Origin: Bacillota bacterium
GTDB lineage: Bacteria; Bacillota; Clostridia; Lachnospirales; Lachnospiraceae
Direction of reading: 5' to 3'
Length of the DNA stretch: 12,754 nt
Assembly (NCBI GenBank): GCA_023399455.1
Contig: JAEWPN010000187.1
Coordinates: forward strand, 1-12,754
The notes beneath the pieces were generated by a model. That model was not told where the DNA came from and searched no databases. It saw nothing but the letters and a program-made list of their open reading frames with translations. How positions within the stretch are numbered: the stretch's first letter is position 1; every line of letters begins with the position of its first letter. The position numbers and the translations under genes are program-made. Positions 1 to 6,344 of this stretch are shown in pieces.

Positions 1-42
1 TACGGTATAAATAGTCATAATGAGGGTCCTGAGAGGATTTGT

Positions 43-71
43 ATTATATTATGCGAAATAGTGATTAGCAG
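43..71 (-). promoter_or_regulatory. Possible promoter for a leftward gene beyond the left edge
   Basis: Read leftward, a perfect TATAAT (48 to 43) lies 17 nt after a poor -35 match (CTGCTA, 71 to 66). An AGGA and then an ATG at 18 to 16 follow, which would leave six codons (M-T-I-Y-T-V) inside the window. Only the -10 is convincing. The promoter would lie just after the terminator hairpin of the preceding leftward gene, a sensible place for a new transcription unit. Confidence 0.3.
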
Positions 72-78
72 TTACAAA

Positions 79-107
79 GGCAGGAGATTCATTCTCCTGC
101 CTCTTTT
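79..107. terminator. Hairpin terminator closing the leftward marR operon
   Basis: GGCAGGAGA (79-87) and TCTCCTGCC (93-101) form a perfect 9-bp GC-rich stem with the 5-nt loop TTCAT. On the plus strand it is followed by TCTTTT; read leftward it is followed by TTTGTAAC. The TGA stop of the 50-codon gene lies inside the loop, so for that gene the hairpin starts within the coding end. It may work in both directions. Confidence 0.8.
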
Positions 108-241
108 GAAATTACTTCGAGAACGTCGATTAAGTCATTAATGGAATCCAGCCTTACATTACGTCTCAGGATATTATTTTTTAAATCAATAGACAATGTT
201 TCAAATTTTTCCCGGAGTTCCGGGGATACATAGGATGCCAT
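89..241 (-). CDS. Small conserved-looking protein, 50 residues, function unknown
   Basis: A 50-codon frame starts ATG at 241 behind a good Shine-Dalgarno (GAGGTGATAAC then ATG) and ends TGA at 89. The protein begins MASYVSPELREKFETLS and continues as a charged, helix-compatible chain with a central LRRNVRLDSINDLIDVLE stretch and an acidic end (SKEAGE). It has no signal peptide, membrane segment or cysteine. Its ribosome site and start context (GTGATAACATGG) closely match those of the split-barrel gene of the same operon. It lies 84 nt after the nitroreductase stop, with no terminator seen between, and a strong hairpin overlaps its stop codon, so it is probably the last gene of the marR operon. 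I recall similar small proteins in Lachnospiraceae but no named domain, so no function is proposed. The start signal, clean stop and terminator make a real gene likely despite its length. Confidence 0.72.
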   Translation of the reverse strand: MASYVSPELREKFETLSIDLKNNILRRNVRLDSINDLIDVLEVISKEAGE

Positions 242-325
242 GTTATCACCTCAGAATTAGTGTGTGCAGTAATTCCGGAAAAGATATAGGAAGATATTGG
301 AATTGTTTGAGCAAAAAATGGTTTA

Positions 326-952
326 TCACCATATATTCATATGAATTCTGTTATCCAGAGAATATTCCTTTTGAATATTATATACTGCGTCTTCCGACGG
401 CTTTCCAATACCTATATAACAAGGCATCATATATTCAGCCGGAAAAGATAAGACACTTCTTACATATTCCAGCTCATCTCCCAAAGGAATACGTAATGTG
501 CATGCATACTCTTCTGCCGTAGCCGCTAGAAAAATATTTTCGATACAACACCATATGGATGCGAAGGCATTAAGAGAAGACAAATTCTTTGGCTTTAATA
601 AATCATTCTTTTGTTTAAACAGGGGTATCAGTACACAACCGGCATTTAATAACATTTGATATTGCTTCGGTATTCCATTATTGTACATTTTTCTTTGACA
701 GTCGTCATTTACTTTCCATGATTTCATAATAAAATCCAGACGTTTATCAGATATTTTTTTGGGAATTTTCTTTATTAATTTTTCGATAACGGTTTTGTCG
801 GTTATAACCACAAAATGCCAATCCCTCATGTGATCGTTTGTGGGTGCTTTCATTCCGGCATCAATAATCTTATAGAGAGTTTCCATATCGATTGATTCGT
901 TGCTAAAGTCCCGTATAGTCCGCCGTTTATTTATTACATTATAAAAATCCAT
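326..952 (-). CDS. Nitroreductase family protein (FMN-dependent NAD(P)H oxidoreductase)
   Basis: A 208-residue protein of the nitroreductase fold, whose members are usually cytoplasmic dimers that bind FMN and reduce nitro compounds, quinones or similar acceptors with NAD(P)H. Visible marks are the N-terminal FMN-phosphate motif RRTIRDF (10-16), APTN (37-40) after the first helices, a long central helix containing SLNAFASIWCCIENIFLAA (126-144), and GIGKP (181-185) near the end. Length is usual for the family. I chose the ATG at 952 because AGAGGTGA lies 6 nt before it; the GTG nine bases upstream at 961 is part of that Shine-Dalgarno. It is third in a leftward operon with marR and a split-barrel flavin/PNPOx protein, with 32 nt before it. 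This suggests response to an electrophilic or nitro-aromatic stress, but the substrate cannot be read from sequence. Confidence 0.9.
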   Translation of the reverse strand: MDFYNVINKRRTIRDFSNESIDMETLYKIIDAGMKAPTNDHMRDWHFVVITDKTVIEKLIKKIPKKISDKRLDFIMKSWKVNDDCQRKMYNNGIPKQYQMLLNAGCVLIPLFKQKNDLLKPKNLSSLNAFASIWCCIENIFLAATAEEYACTLRIPLGDELEYVRSVLSFPAEYMMPCYIGIGKPSEDAVYNIQKEYSLDNRIHMNIW

Positions 953-984
953 ATAAATCACCTCTTTCTTTTTATAAAATCAGA

Positions 985-1416
985 TTAGAATTCTTCTATT
1001 GATAGGGTTGTATTATTTAAGCCATGATAATAGTTTACTGTCTCAGCGGTAAATTTAAGAACGCAATAGTCTTCGTCATCGATGCCTTTCGGATAATATA
1101 TTTCAAATCCATCTCTCCATAAAAAGGCTTTTATATCGTGATCAGTACATACCTCCATTGTTCCGGTAAATAATATACCTTTATATTTATTTATCGTATC
1201 ATCACAATAATATACGGATGATTTTGGATCGCTGAGAAATTGTTTAACACGTTTTGAACTTGTATTAGTAGAAAAATAATGAGTTTTTATACTGCTGTGT
1301 TCAAGGACGAGCATGCCTTTTATTTGTGGAAAGCCGTTATCGTTGACAGACCCTATGTATGCGACTTGTGCATTATTACGTAATTGATAAATTTCTGATT
1401 TGATTTTTTCTTCCAT
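985..1416 (-). CDS. Pyridoxamine 5'-phosphate oxidase-like split-barrel protein
   Basis: A 143-residue protein of the PNPOx-like/general stress protein 26 type, a small split beta-barrel that commonly binds FMN (sometimes F420 or haem) as a dimer. Recognisable parts are AYIGSVNDNGFPQIKGM (about 19-35), the strand and turn THYFSTNTSSKRVKQF with a Lys-Arg that usually contacts the flavin phosphate, and the acidic turn after SSVYYCDD. Length is normal for short members; it is too divergent to be called true PdxH. The ATG at 1416 follows GGGAGTGA at good spacing, and that Shine-Dalgarno contains the TGA stop of marR only 4 nt upstream, so translation of the two genes is likely coupled. Placed between marR and a nitroreductase, it probably belongs to the same flavin-dependent stress response. 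The exact reaction is unknown. Confidence 0.85.
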   Translation of the reverse strand: MEEKIKSEIYQLRNNAQVAYIGSVNDNGFPQIKGMLVLEHSSIKTHYFSTNTSSKRVKQFLSDPKSSVYYCDDTINKYKGILFTGTMEVCTDHDIKAFLWRDGFEIYYPKGIDDEDYCVLKFTAETVNYYHGLNNTTLSIEEF

Positions 1417-1420
1417 GTTA

Positions 1421-1858
1421 TCACTCCCATTTTGTTATATTGTTTAGTATCTTGTTAAGACTTTTCTCAAAGGAAATAATTTCTTCATCATCAAATCCTT
1501 TGTAGAAAATTTCACTCATTTTAACGGACACCTCATCATATTGCTTTTTTAGATTCAGAGTGGTTTCAGTCAGCTTTATTTTGACTGTTCTTCGGTCAGA
1601 TGGATCATATACCCGTTGAATATGTCCGGATGATTCCAATCTGTCGAGCATACTCGTCAAAGTTGTTTTAGCAAGTCCGGTTCTATCTGCCAGCTGCTTT
1701 ATTGGAATATTATCTTCTTCCCATAAGACAAAAAGAATCCGTCCCTGAGCGCCGTTAAATTGATTAATGCCATGTTCAATGAGTAATTTCTCAAAAATAC
1801 GCCCTTGGATTTGTTTGATTTTGCTAATAAGAAACCCCCCATTAGTTTTGTCGAGCAA
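1421..1858 (-). CDS. MarR-family transcriptional regulator
   Basis: A 145-residue winged-helix repressor of the MarR family, first gene of the leftward operon. The winged helix-turn-helix spans about 36-100: the recognition helix is around TGLAKTTLTSMLDRLESSG (60-78) and the wing carries the hallmark DRR (88-90) followed by IKLTE. Flanking helices (1-35 and 103-145) form the usual dimerisation part. The start is TTG at 1858, supported by AAGGAGG with 7-nt spacing; the next in-frame Met is deep inside the recognition helix, so the non-ATG start is well supported. Members typically repress their own operon until a phenolic or oxidising ligand releases them. The two palindromes over its promoter (1871-1897 and 1902-1917) fit autoregulation. 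The ligand is unknown; the downstream flavin enzymes suggest an electrophile or oxidant. Confidence 0.93.
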   Translation of the reverse strand: MLDKTNGGFLISKIKQIQGRIFEKLLIEHGINQFNGAQGRILFVLWEEDNIPIKQLADRTGLAKTTLTSMLDRLESSGHIQRVYDPSDRRTVKIKLTETTLNLKKQYDEVSVKMSEIFYKGFDDEEIISFEKSLNKILNNITKWE

Positions 1859-1870
1859 TTCAACACCTCC

Positions 1871-1897
1871 TTTTATATAGGATAATACTATATAAAA
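1871..1897. promoter_or_regulatory. Probable MarR operator, palindrome over the -10 region
   Basis: TTTTATATAG (1871-1880) and CTATATAAAA (1888-1897) are perfect 10-bp inverted arms around a 7-bp spacer. The spacer holds the leftward -10 (TATTAT), and the arm nearest the gene ends at the Shine-Dalgarno of marR. Size and position fit a MarR dimer site; binding by this MarR is inferred. Confidence 0.65.
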
Positions 1898-1910
1898 CTA
1901 AAAACATCAA
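1882..1910 (-). promoter_or_regulatory. Promoter of the marR operon
   Basis: Read leftward: -35 TTGATG (1910 to 1905), a 17-nt spacer, and -10 TATTAT (1887 to 1882). The transcript would begin about 1875, giving a very short leader before the TTG start at 1858. The -10 lies inside one palindrome and the -35 inside another. Confidence 0.6.
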
Positions 1911-1917
1911 GATGTTT
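1902..1917. promoter_or_regulatory. Second palindrome over the marR -35 region
   Basis: AAACATC (1902-1908), AA, GATGTTT (1911-1917) is a perfect 7-bp inverted repeat with a 2-bp centre. It covers the leftward -35 hexamer. It differs in sequence from the 1871-1897 palindrome, so it may be a separate operator for another regulator. Confidence 0.45.
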
Positions 1918-2004
1918 ATAGAAATTCTTAAATAAATATAATTATTATTGCCGCCACTAATTGCCCGGCAAAATAAATTATAGAGAATTAATTACTTGTA
2001 AAAC

Positions 2005-2033
2005 TTGAATACAATAAATAAACGGCGTATAAT
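2005..2033 (+). promoter_or_regulatory. Promoter of the CLC antiporter gene
   Basis: TTGAAT (2005-2010), a 17-nt spacer, and a perfect TATAAT (2028-2033). The GTG start lies 43 nt downstream of the -10. A short inverted repeat, TTGCCG (1948-1953) and CGGCAA (1966-1971), lies about 35 nt upstream of the -35 in an otherwise AT-rich stretch and might be a further site. Confidence 0.7.
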
Positions 2034-2075
2034 AAGGCGGGTTTTATTTAGAAAGTTTTATTTGGAGGCATAACA

Positions 2076-3626
2076 GTGGAAAAGTCAAAGGTCTATAAAT
2101 TACTATCGCAGCTGAACAATTTGAAATGGAGTCTTACCTATAAAGGAGTGTTGGTTGGTCTGGTTTCAGGTGTTTTGGTTTCCCTATATCGATATGGAAT
2201 CGAACTGGGTACGGAAAAAGCATTGCAAGCTTATAGCTTTTTGGGCAAGCAACCGGTGTATATCTTTCCTTGGCTGTTGGGGACTGTTCTGATATCTTTG
2301 ATCATACATAAGCTCATTACCCTGGAGCCCTATTCTAAAGGCAGCGGCATTCCTCAGGTTGAAGGAATTGTGTTGCTTGGGATGAAGATGAAATGGTATT
2401 CAATTTTGCTGGTACGTTTTACCGCGGGTCTTGTTGCTTCGTTTTTTGGCGTGTCCTTAGGACGGGAGGGGCCATCCATACAGATTGGAGCATGTGGTGC
2501 ACAGGCACTTTCCAAGGTGGCTGGTAAGAACAAGGTTGAAAAAAACTATTTGATTACTGCAGGTGCGGCGGCGGGACTCTCTGCCGCTTTTAACGCTCCC
2601 CTGTCAGGCATTATATTCACACTGGAAGAGGTCCATCGAAGCTTTTCTCCCTATATCTTTGCAGCCGCAACAACTGCTGCTTTAACTGCGGATTTTGTTT
2701 CGAACCTCTTCTTTGGGCTGTACCCTGTACTGGATTTTCTTGATGTTCCTCAGATGCCTCTTCGATATTATTTCTGGCTGCTTATTGCGGGTGTGTTATC
2801 GGGGATGATCGGTTCACTAACGAATAAATGCCTGCTGAGCGTTTCTTTACTTTATGAAAAAATACCGCCGTTTAGCCGGCCGATGCTTGCACTTTTGGCG
2901 GCTCTGCCCTGTGGATTACTACTCCCGCAGGTACTTGGGGGCGGGCAAAATTTAATCCAGATTGCCAGAGGGGCAAAAGAAGATGTACTGATGTTACTGG
3001 TTTTTCTTGTGGTTAAGCTTGCGTTCACCTGCATATGCTTTGGCAGCGGAATTCCGGGTGGAATATTTCTTCCCATTTTGGCAATCGGTGCGCTGACTGG
3101 TGGCTTATTAGGCCAAATTGCCGTTTGGGCAGGAATGCCGTCTGTATATATTCCTGTGCTATGTGTCTGTGCGATGGCAGGGGCGATGTCGAGTTCGGTT
3201 AAGGCACCAATTACAAGTATTCTTCTAATGGCAGAAATGACTGGTTCTCTGGTACAGATGCTCCCGGTTGCTCTTGTGGCATTTATTGCGCTTTTTACAT
3301 CAGATTTATTAAATGTGACACCTATTTATGAAGTATTATTAGACCGGATTGCAAGTCAAACGAAAGCAGAAACGGGTAATCAGAATAAAGACCGGGCATT
3401 AATGGAGGTACCTGTAGAACTTGGCTGCATTGCGGCAGGGAAAAAAATTAAGGAGATTAACTGGCCGACGGGTCTTCTGATCGTAAGCTTGCGCAGGGGA
3501 AATGAGGAGATTGTACCAAACGGCAGCACAAAAATTTATCAGGGAGATTACTTGGTGGTTTTGTCCTCCATACGTAATTATGATGAAATGAGTCATCTCT
3601 TAAAAGGGTTGTGTCACTCCAATTAA
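2076..3626 (+). CDS. CLC-family chloride/proton antiporter with C-terminal RCK_C/TrkA_C-like domain
   Basis: A 516-residue polytopic membrane protein of the CLC family. The three ion-pathway signatures are present: GSGIPQ (89-94), GREGP (129-133) and GSGIPGGIFLP (323-333), plus Tyr418 in TPIYEVLL, equivalent to the central-pore Tyr445 of E. coli ClcA. Glu131 matches the gating Glu148 and Glu185 (FTLEEV) matches the internal proton glutamate Glu203, so by family knowledge it should exchange Cl- for H+ rather than act as a channel. GSGIP and GREGP are of the chloride type, not the fluoride-exporting CLC-F type. Residues about 445-510 form a soluble tail resembling RCK_C/TrkA_C, a domain that binds small ligands in transporters. 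The start is GTG at 2076, behind GGAGG with 7-nt spacing. It has its own promoter, diverges from marR and ends four bases before a shared terminator. Roles in acid resistance or ion balance are inferred. Confidence 0.95.
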   Translation: MEKSKVYKLLSQLNNLKWSLTYKGVLVGLVSGVLVSLYRYGIELGTEKALQAYSFLGKQPVYIFPWLLGTVLISLIIHKLITLEPYSKGSGIPQVEGIVLLGMKMKWYSILLVRFTAGLVASFFGVSLGREGPSIQIGACGAQALSKVAGKNKVEKNYLITAGAAAGLSAAFNAPLSGIIFTLEEVHRSFSPYIFAAATTAALTADFVSNLFFGLYPVLDFLDVPQMPLRYYFWLLIAGVLSGMIGSLTNKCLLSVSLLYEKIPPFSRPMLALLAALPCGLLLPQVLGGGQNLIQIARGAKEDVLMLLVFLVVKLAFTCICFGSGIPGGIFLPILAIGALTGGLLGQIAVWAGMPSVYIPVLCVCAMAGAMSSSVKAPITSILLMAEMTGSLVQMLPVALVAFIALFTSDLLNVTPIYEVLLDRIASQTKAETGNQNKDRALMEVPVELGCIAAGKKIKEINWPTGLLIVSLRRGNEEIVPNGSTKIYQGDYLVVLSSIRNYDEMSHLLKGLCHSN

Positions 3627-3674
3627 AAAAATACATTGGTAGAAGATAATATCTTCTACAATGTATTTTCTTTT
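3627..3674. terminator. Bidirectional terminator between convergent clc and glycosyltransferase genes
   Basis: An AT-rich hairpin: AAAATACATT (3628-3637) pairs with AATGTATTTT (3660-3669), then after one bulged G, GTAGAAGAT (3639-3647) pairs with ATCTTCTAC (3651-3659) around the loop AAT. It has a long A-run on the left and a T-rich tail on the right, so it ends transcripts from both sides. The stops of the two genes lie at its edges. Confidence 0.88.
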
Positions 3675-3676
3675 AA

Positions 3677-4663
3677 TTACCCTAAGGAAATAATTTCTTG
3701 TTCTGACAAAGCCTGAAGTGCCCCGTTTGCACGATTAAGGTAACTATGCGGCTCTACGGCAATCTGAGCCTGTTTGCTGATTTTCTCTCTTTCTTCAGGA
3801 GCGTTAAGGTAATGCTTAACCAGCTCAAGTGTCCGCTCCGGTGAATCGGAGGTCAGCAAATCCCGGCCCGACTGAAAGAGTCTGTTTACCTCAGGTGTGA
3901 CGGAGGTTATCAGGACTCCACCGGAACCCATAATTTCGTAGGTGCGCTGACTGACCTGATTAAGCTGGTTCTGCAGGCCCAGCATAATAGAAGCAGAGCT
4001 GTATACCTGATTAGCAAGGGTGTAATTCAGATAGCCGTGTATACAATCCGAAGGAATATCGTTTCCTAGCAAATGTGCCATTTCGGCCCATTTCCTTCCC
4101 CAGAAATCAACCCGGATACCTTCGGCAATCAACGGAGCTATGAGAATTTTCAGGGATGTGATGCGGTAATGATGAGGATATAAATGTAATACGTTAGGAT
4201 AAGCGTTAGCGACCACAGCGATATCGCATTTATATTTTTCATTAGGTGCTGCCTTATAATGTACTTTCGAATAATATCCGAAGTCCATGTGAGCGGCTTT
4301 GAAACCTAACATTTGATAATACATGACTCTGCCCTTACAGATTGTAAAGACGAAGTCCGGCTTTAGCTCCTTAAGCAGAGGAAGGGTAAAACTGTAGGTA
4401 TGAGTAGGGTCCTCTGTCGCCCAATATACCAGCGGGATTTTTGCGTTTTCACTATAAAAGTGCACCCATTTCGCCTTTTCTATAGTGGTTTCAGTGCTCC
4501 ATCCCAGCATAAAAAGCAGGTCCGGATGGAAATCCTCTATCATCATAGGAATATTTTCCTTTGTCAGCGGACCTGAAATCTTAACTTCACAACCGGCTTC
4601 CCGAAAACCGTTGGGCAATCCGTTTATCAGCATAGGATGACTTTCTAGAAATAATATTTTCAT
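3677..4663 (-). CDS. CgeB/YkvP-like glycosyltransferase (GT-B fold, family-1 type C-terminus)
   Basis: A 328-residue soluble glycosyltransferase-like protein of the CgeB/YkvP group. It opens with a Rossmann strand and glycine turn (MKILFLESHP, GLPNGF), then has YWATEDP (80-86), typical of CgeB proteins, a second-domain start at DIAVVANAYP (148-156), and the sugar-nucleotide donor-side helix QVSQRTYEIMGSGGVLIT (236-253), ending with HSYLNRANG (306-314). The start at 4663 is chosen because GAGG lies 10 nt upstream; the in-frame ATG 24 codons earlier lacks such a site and adds a basic stretch not usual here. In Bacillus, cgeB helps build or glycosylate the outer spore layer; members elsewhere glycosylate surface proteins or polysaccharides. 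It diverges from UDP-sugar genes that could supply its donor. The acceptor is unknown. Confidence 0.82.
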   Translation of the reverse strand: MKILFLESHPMLINGLPNGFREAGCEVKISGPLTKENIPMMIEDFHPDLLFMLGWSTETTIEKAKWVHFYSENAKIPLVYWATEDPTHTYSFTLPLLKELKPDFVFTICKGRVMYYQMLGFKAAHMDFGYYSKVHYKAAPNEKYKCDIAVVANAYPNVLHLYPHHYRITSLKILIAPLIAEGIRVDFWGRKWAEMAHLLGNDIPSDCIHGYLNYTLANQVYSSASIMLGLQNQLNQVSQRTYEIMGSGGVLITSVTPEVNRLFQSGRDLLTSDSPERTLELVKHYLNAPEEREKISKQAQIAVEPHSYLNRANGALQALSEQEIISLG

Positions 4664-4684
4664 TTTGGATGAACCTCGTTTCTT

Positions 4685-4701
4685 TTCGGTCGATAACCGA
4701 A
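4685..4701 (-). promoter_or_regulatory. Hairpin in the leader of the glycosyltransferase gene
   Basis: TTCGGT (4685-4690) and ACCGAA (4696-4701) form a 6-bp stem with loop CGATA, about 12 nt before the Shine-Dalgarno of the leftward gene. A possible -10 (TATTAT) lies just upstream of the hairpin, which would put the hairpin at the 5' end of the mRNA, where it could affect stability or translation. Confidence 0.35.
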
Positions 4702-4760
4702 GCCTATAATACATACTATTCCTTGGATGTGCCACATGTGTAACTTAAATCTCAAATGAC

Positions 4761-4789
4761 TTGTGCCTATATGGAGAATTTGTTATAAT
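4761..4789 (+). promoter_or_regulatory. Promoter of the UDP-sugar pyrophosphorylase gene
   Basis: TTGTGC (4761-4766), a 17-nt spacer, and a perfect TATAAT (4784-4789). Transcription from about 4796 gives a leader of roughly 200 nt that holds a perfect palindrome and a short upstream reading frame. Confidence 0.6.
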
Positions 4790-4876
4790 CATGTCAAAGT
4801 TTGTAATCAAATATTTCCTACAAAAATCTATAGATAATACGGCCGAAGGGCTGGAGAACTGCATAACAATTCTGCC

Positions 4877-4898
4877 TTAAAGCAGCCGGCTGCTTTAA
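4877..4898. repeat. Perfect 22-bp palindrome in the pyrophosphorylase leader
   Basis: TTAAAGCAGCC is followed directly by its reverse complement GGCTGCTTTAA. Beyond one C/A mismatch, two more pairs (4874-4875 with 4900-4901) extend it. There is no T-run on either side, so it is not a simple terminator. It lies about 80 bp downstream of the likely transcription start, so it could be an mRNA hairpin or a DNA site. Confidence 0.7.
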
Positions 4899-4909
4899 AG
4901 CTCAAGAGG

Positions 4910-4996
4910 ATGAATGGAGAAAGCGGTTTTGGGAAGTATAACTATGAAGGCGTGCGGTCCCAATTTATAAATCGTGAAGAAAGGAAGTACTGTTGA
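4910..4996 (+). CDS. Possible 28-codon upstream reading frame abutting the pyrophosphorylase start
   Basis: An ATG at 4910 opens a 28-codon frame (MNGESGFGKYNYEGV...ERKYC) whose TGA (4994-4996) touches the ATG of the next gene (4997). Its Shine-Dalgarno is weak: an AGAGG lies immediately before the ATG, too close for efficient use. The Shine-Dalgarno of the main gene (AAGGAAG) lies within this frame, so reading through it would influence initiation downstream. It may be a leader peptide, a remnant, or chance. Confidence 0.25.
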   Translation: MNGESGFGKYNYEGVRSQFINREERKYC

Positions 4997-6220
4997 ATGA
5001 ATTACAAGGAAGCGTATGAAAAGCTGGAGAAGTGCGGGCAGCTGCACGTGCTCGATTACTATGAGAGACTGACGGTGCCGGAGAAGGAGGCACTGCTTGA
5101 ACAGATAGATACTACCGATTTTAAGGTGCTGAAATATTGCAAGAACAATACAACGAATCAGAAGGGGGAGATTGCTCCTCTGATTGCCATGCAGATTGCG
5201 CAGATCGAAGAAAACCGTGAACGCTATACGGCCATCGGCCTGGAGGAAATTAAGAAGGGAAAAGTTGCTGCGGTGCTTTTGGCAGGAGGAATGGGAACGC
5301 GGTTGGGTTCCGATTCTCCCAAGGGAATGTTCGACATAGGAATTACTCGTCCGGTTTATATTTTTCAGAGGATCATCGAGAATCTTCTGGATGTAGTGAA
5401 AAATGCGGAGACATGGATTCATTTGTTTGTCATGACTAGCGATAAGAACCATGAGATTACTATGGAGTTTTTTGAGGAGCAGGAATATTTCGGTTACAAT
5501 AAAGCTTTCGTGACTTTTTTTAAGCAGGAGATGGTGCCTGCTTCCGATTATGAAGGCAAAGTATACATGGAAGAAATGGGGAAGATTTCCACCTCTCCCA
5601 ACGGAAATGGAGGCTGGTTCACATCGATGAGCAAATGGGGGCTGGTGGATACCGTGAAAAAGAACGGCATCGAATGGCTGAACGTATTTGCGGTGGACAA
5701 CGTACTCCAGCGTATTGCGGATCCCTGCTTCGTAGGTGCTGTAATCGCTAACGGATGTGTTTCCGGAGCCAAGGTGGTGAAGAAGAAGACGCCGGACGAG
5801 CGTGTCGGTACCTTGTGTCTTGAGGATGGAAGACCCTCCATCGTGGAATATTATGAGCTTACCGAGGCGATGAAGGAAGCCAAAGACGAACGCGGGGAAC
5901 CTGCCTATAACTTTGGCGTTATATTGAACTACCTTTTCCGGGTAAAGGATCTGGATGTCACCACGGAGGACAAGCTTCCCCTTCACGTGGTGGAGAAGAA
6001 GATACCATATATAGATAAATCGGGAAAAACTGTTTCGCCCGATAAGCCCAACGGCTATAAATATGAAACCTTGGTGCTGGACATGATTCATCATGTGGAC
6101 AATTGCCTTTCCTATGAGGTGGAGAGAGACCGGGAATTCGCTCCGATTAAGAATGCTGTAGGCGTAGATTCCGTAGACACGGCCAGAGAGCTGTGCAGGG
6201 AAAATGGAATTGTTTTATAG
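4997..6220 (+). CDS. UDPGP-family UDP-sugar pyrophosphorylase, UAP1-like (UDP-GlcNAc or UDP-hexose type)
   Basis: A 407-residue nucleotidyltransferase of the UDPGP type-1 family, which joins UTP and a hexose-1-phosphate to give a UDP-sugar and pyrophosphate. The GT-A-like core shows the uridine-binding loop LAGGMGTRLG (95-104), PKGMFDIG (108-115), PNGNGGWFTSM (201-211), AVDN (232-235), EKKIPYID (333-340), DKPNGYKYE (349-357) and EFAPIKNA (380-387). As I recall the family, these blocks resemble eukaryotic UDP-N-acetylglucosamine pyrophosphorylase (UAP1/AGX) more than bacterial GalU or GlmU. Residues 1-85 are a helical N-terminal domain, as in UAP1. Start: ATG at 4997 with AAGGAAG 9 nt upstream. 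galE follows 124 nt later. The sugar (GlcNAc-1-P, GalNAc-1-P or Glc-1-P) cannot be fixed from sequence alone. Confidence 0.88.
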   Translation: MNYKEAYEKLEKCGQLHVLDYYERLTVPEKEALLEQIDTTDFKVLKYCKNNTTNQKGEIAPLIAMQIAQIEENRERYTAIGLEEIKKGKVAAVLLAGGMGTRLGSDSPKGMFDIGITRPVYIFQRIIENLLDVVKNAETWIHLFVMTSDKNHEITMEFFEEQEYFGYNKAFVTFFKQEMVPASDYEGKVYMEEMGKISTSPNGNGGWFTSMSKWGLVDTVKKNGIEWLNVFAVDNVLQRIADPCFVGAVIANGCVSGAKVVKKKTPDERVGTLCLEDGRPSIVEYYELTEAMKEAKDERGEPAYNFGVILNYLFRVKDLDVTTEDKLPLHVVEKKIPYIDKSGKTVSPDKPNGYKYETLVLDMIHHVDNCLSYEVERDREFAPIKNAVGVDSVDTARELCRENGIVL

Positions 6221-6231
6221 CGTTTAACATT

Positions 6232-6260
6232 TTGACAGCCATTAGTAACATTGCCATATT
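6232..6260 (+). promoter_or_regulatory. Promoter in front of galE
   Basis: A consensus TTGACA (6232-6237), 17-nt spacer, and CATATT (6255-6260) lie between the pyrophosphorylase and galE, so galE probably has its own start besides possible read-through. A direct repeat GAGTAAAC (6278-6285 and 6293-6300) follows in the leader; its role is unknown. Confidence 0.55.
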
Positions 6261-6344
6261 GAAAAAAGACGGTATGGGAGTAAACTTAAGTAGAGTAAAC
6301 AAGACATAAGAAATCAGTATTCGATTAGGCAGGAGGTAAGAAGA

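Noticed and set aside
1..138. A plus-strand frame open from the left edge to a TAA at 136-138
   Set aside because: It passes through the 9-bp terminator hairpin and overlaps the leftward 50-codon gene; its composition looks random.
196..522. A plus-strand frame of 108 codons across the left-end genes
   Set aside because: It is antisense to the 50-codon gene and the nitroreductase, with no ribosome site or recognisable domain.
4895..6094. A 399-codon open frame on the minus strand opposite the pyrophosphorylase gene
   Set aside because: It is the mirror of a strongly coding gene; its translation has no domain signature and no ribosome site, and the plus-strand protein has many family motifs.
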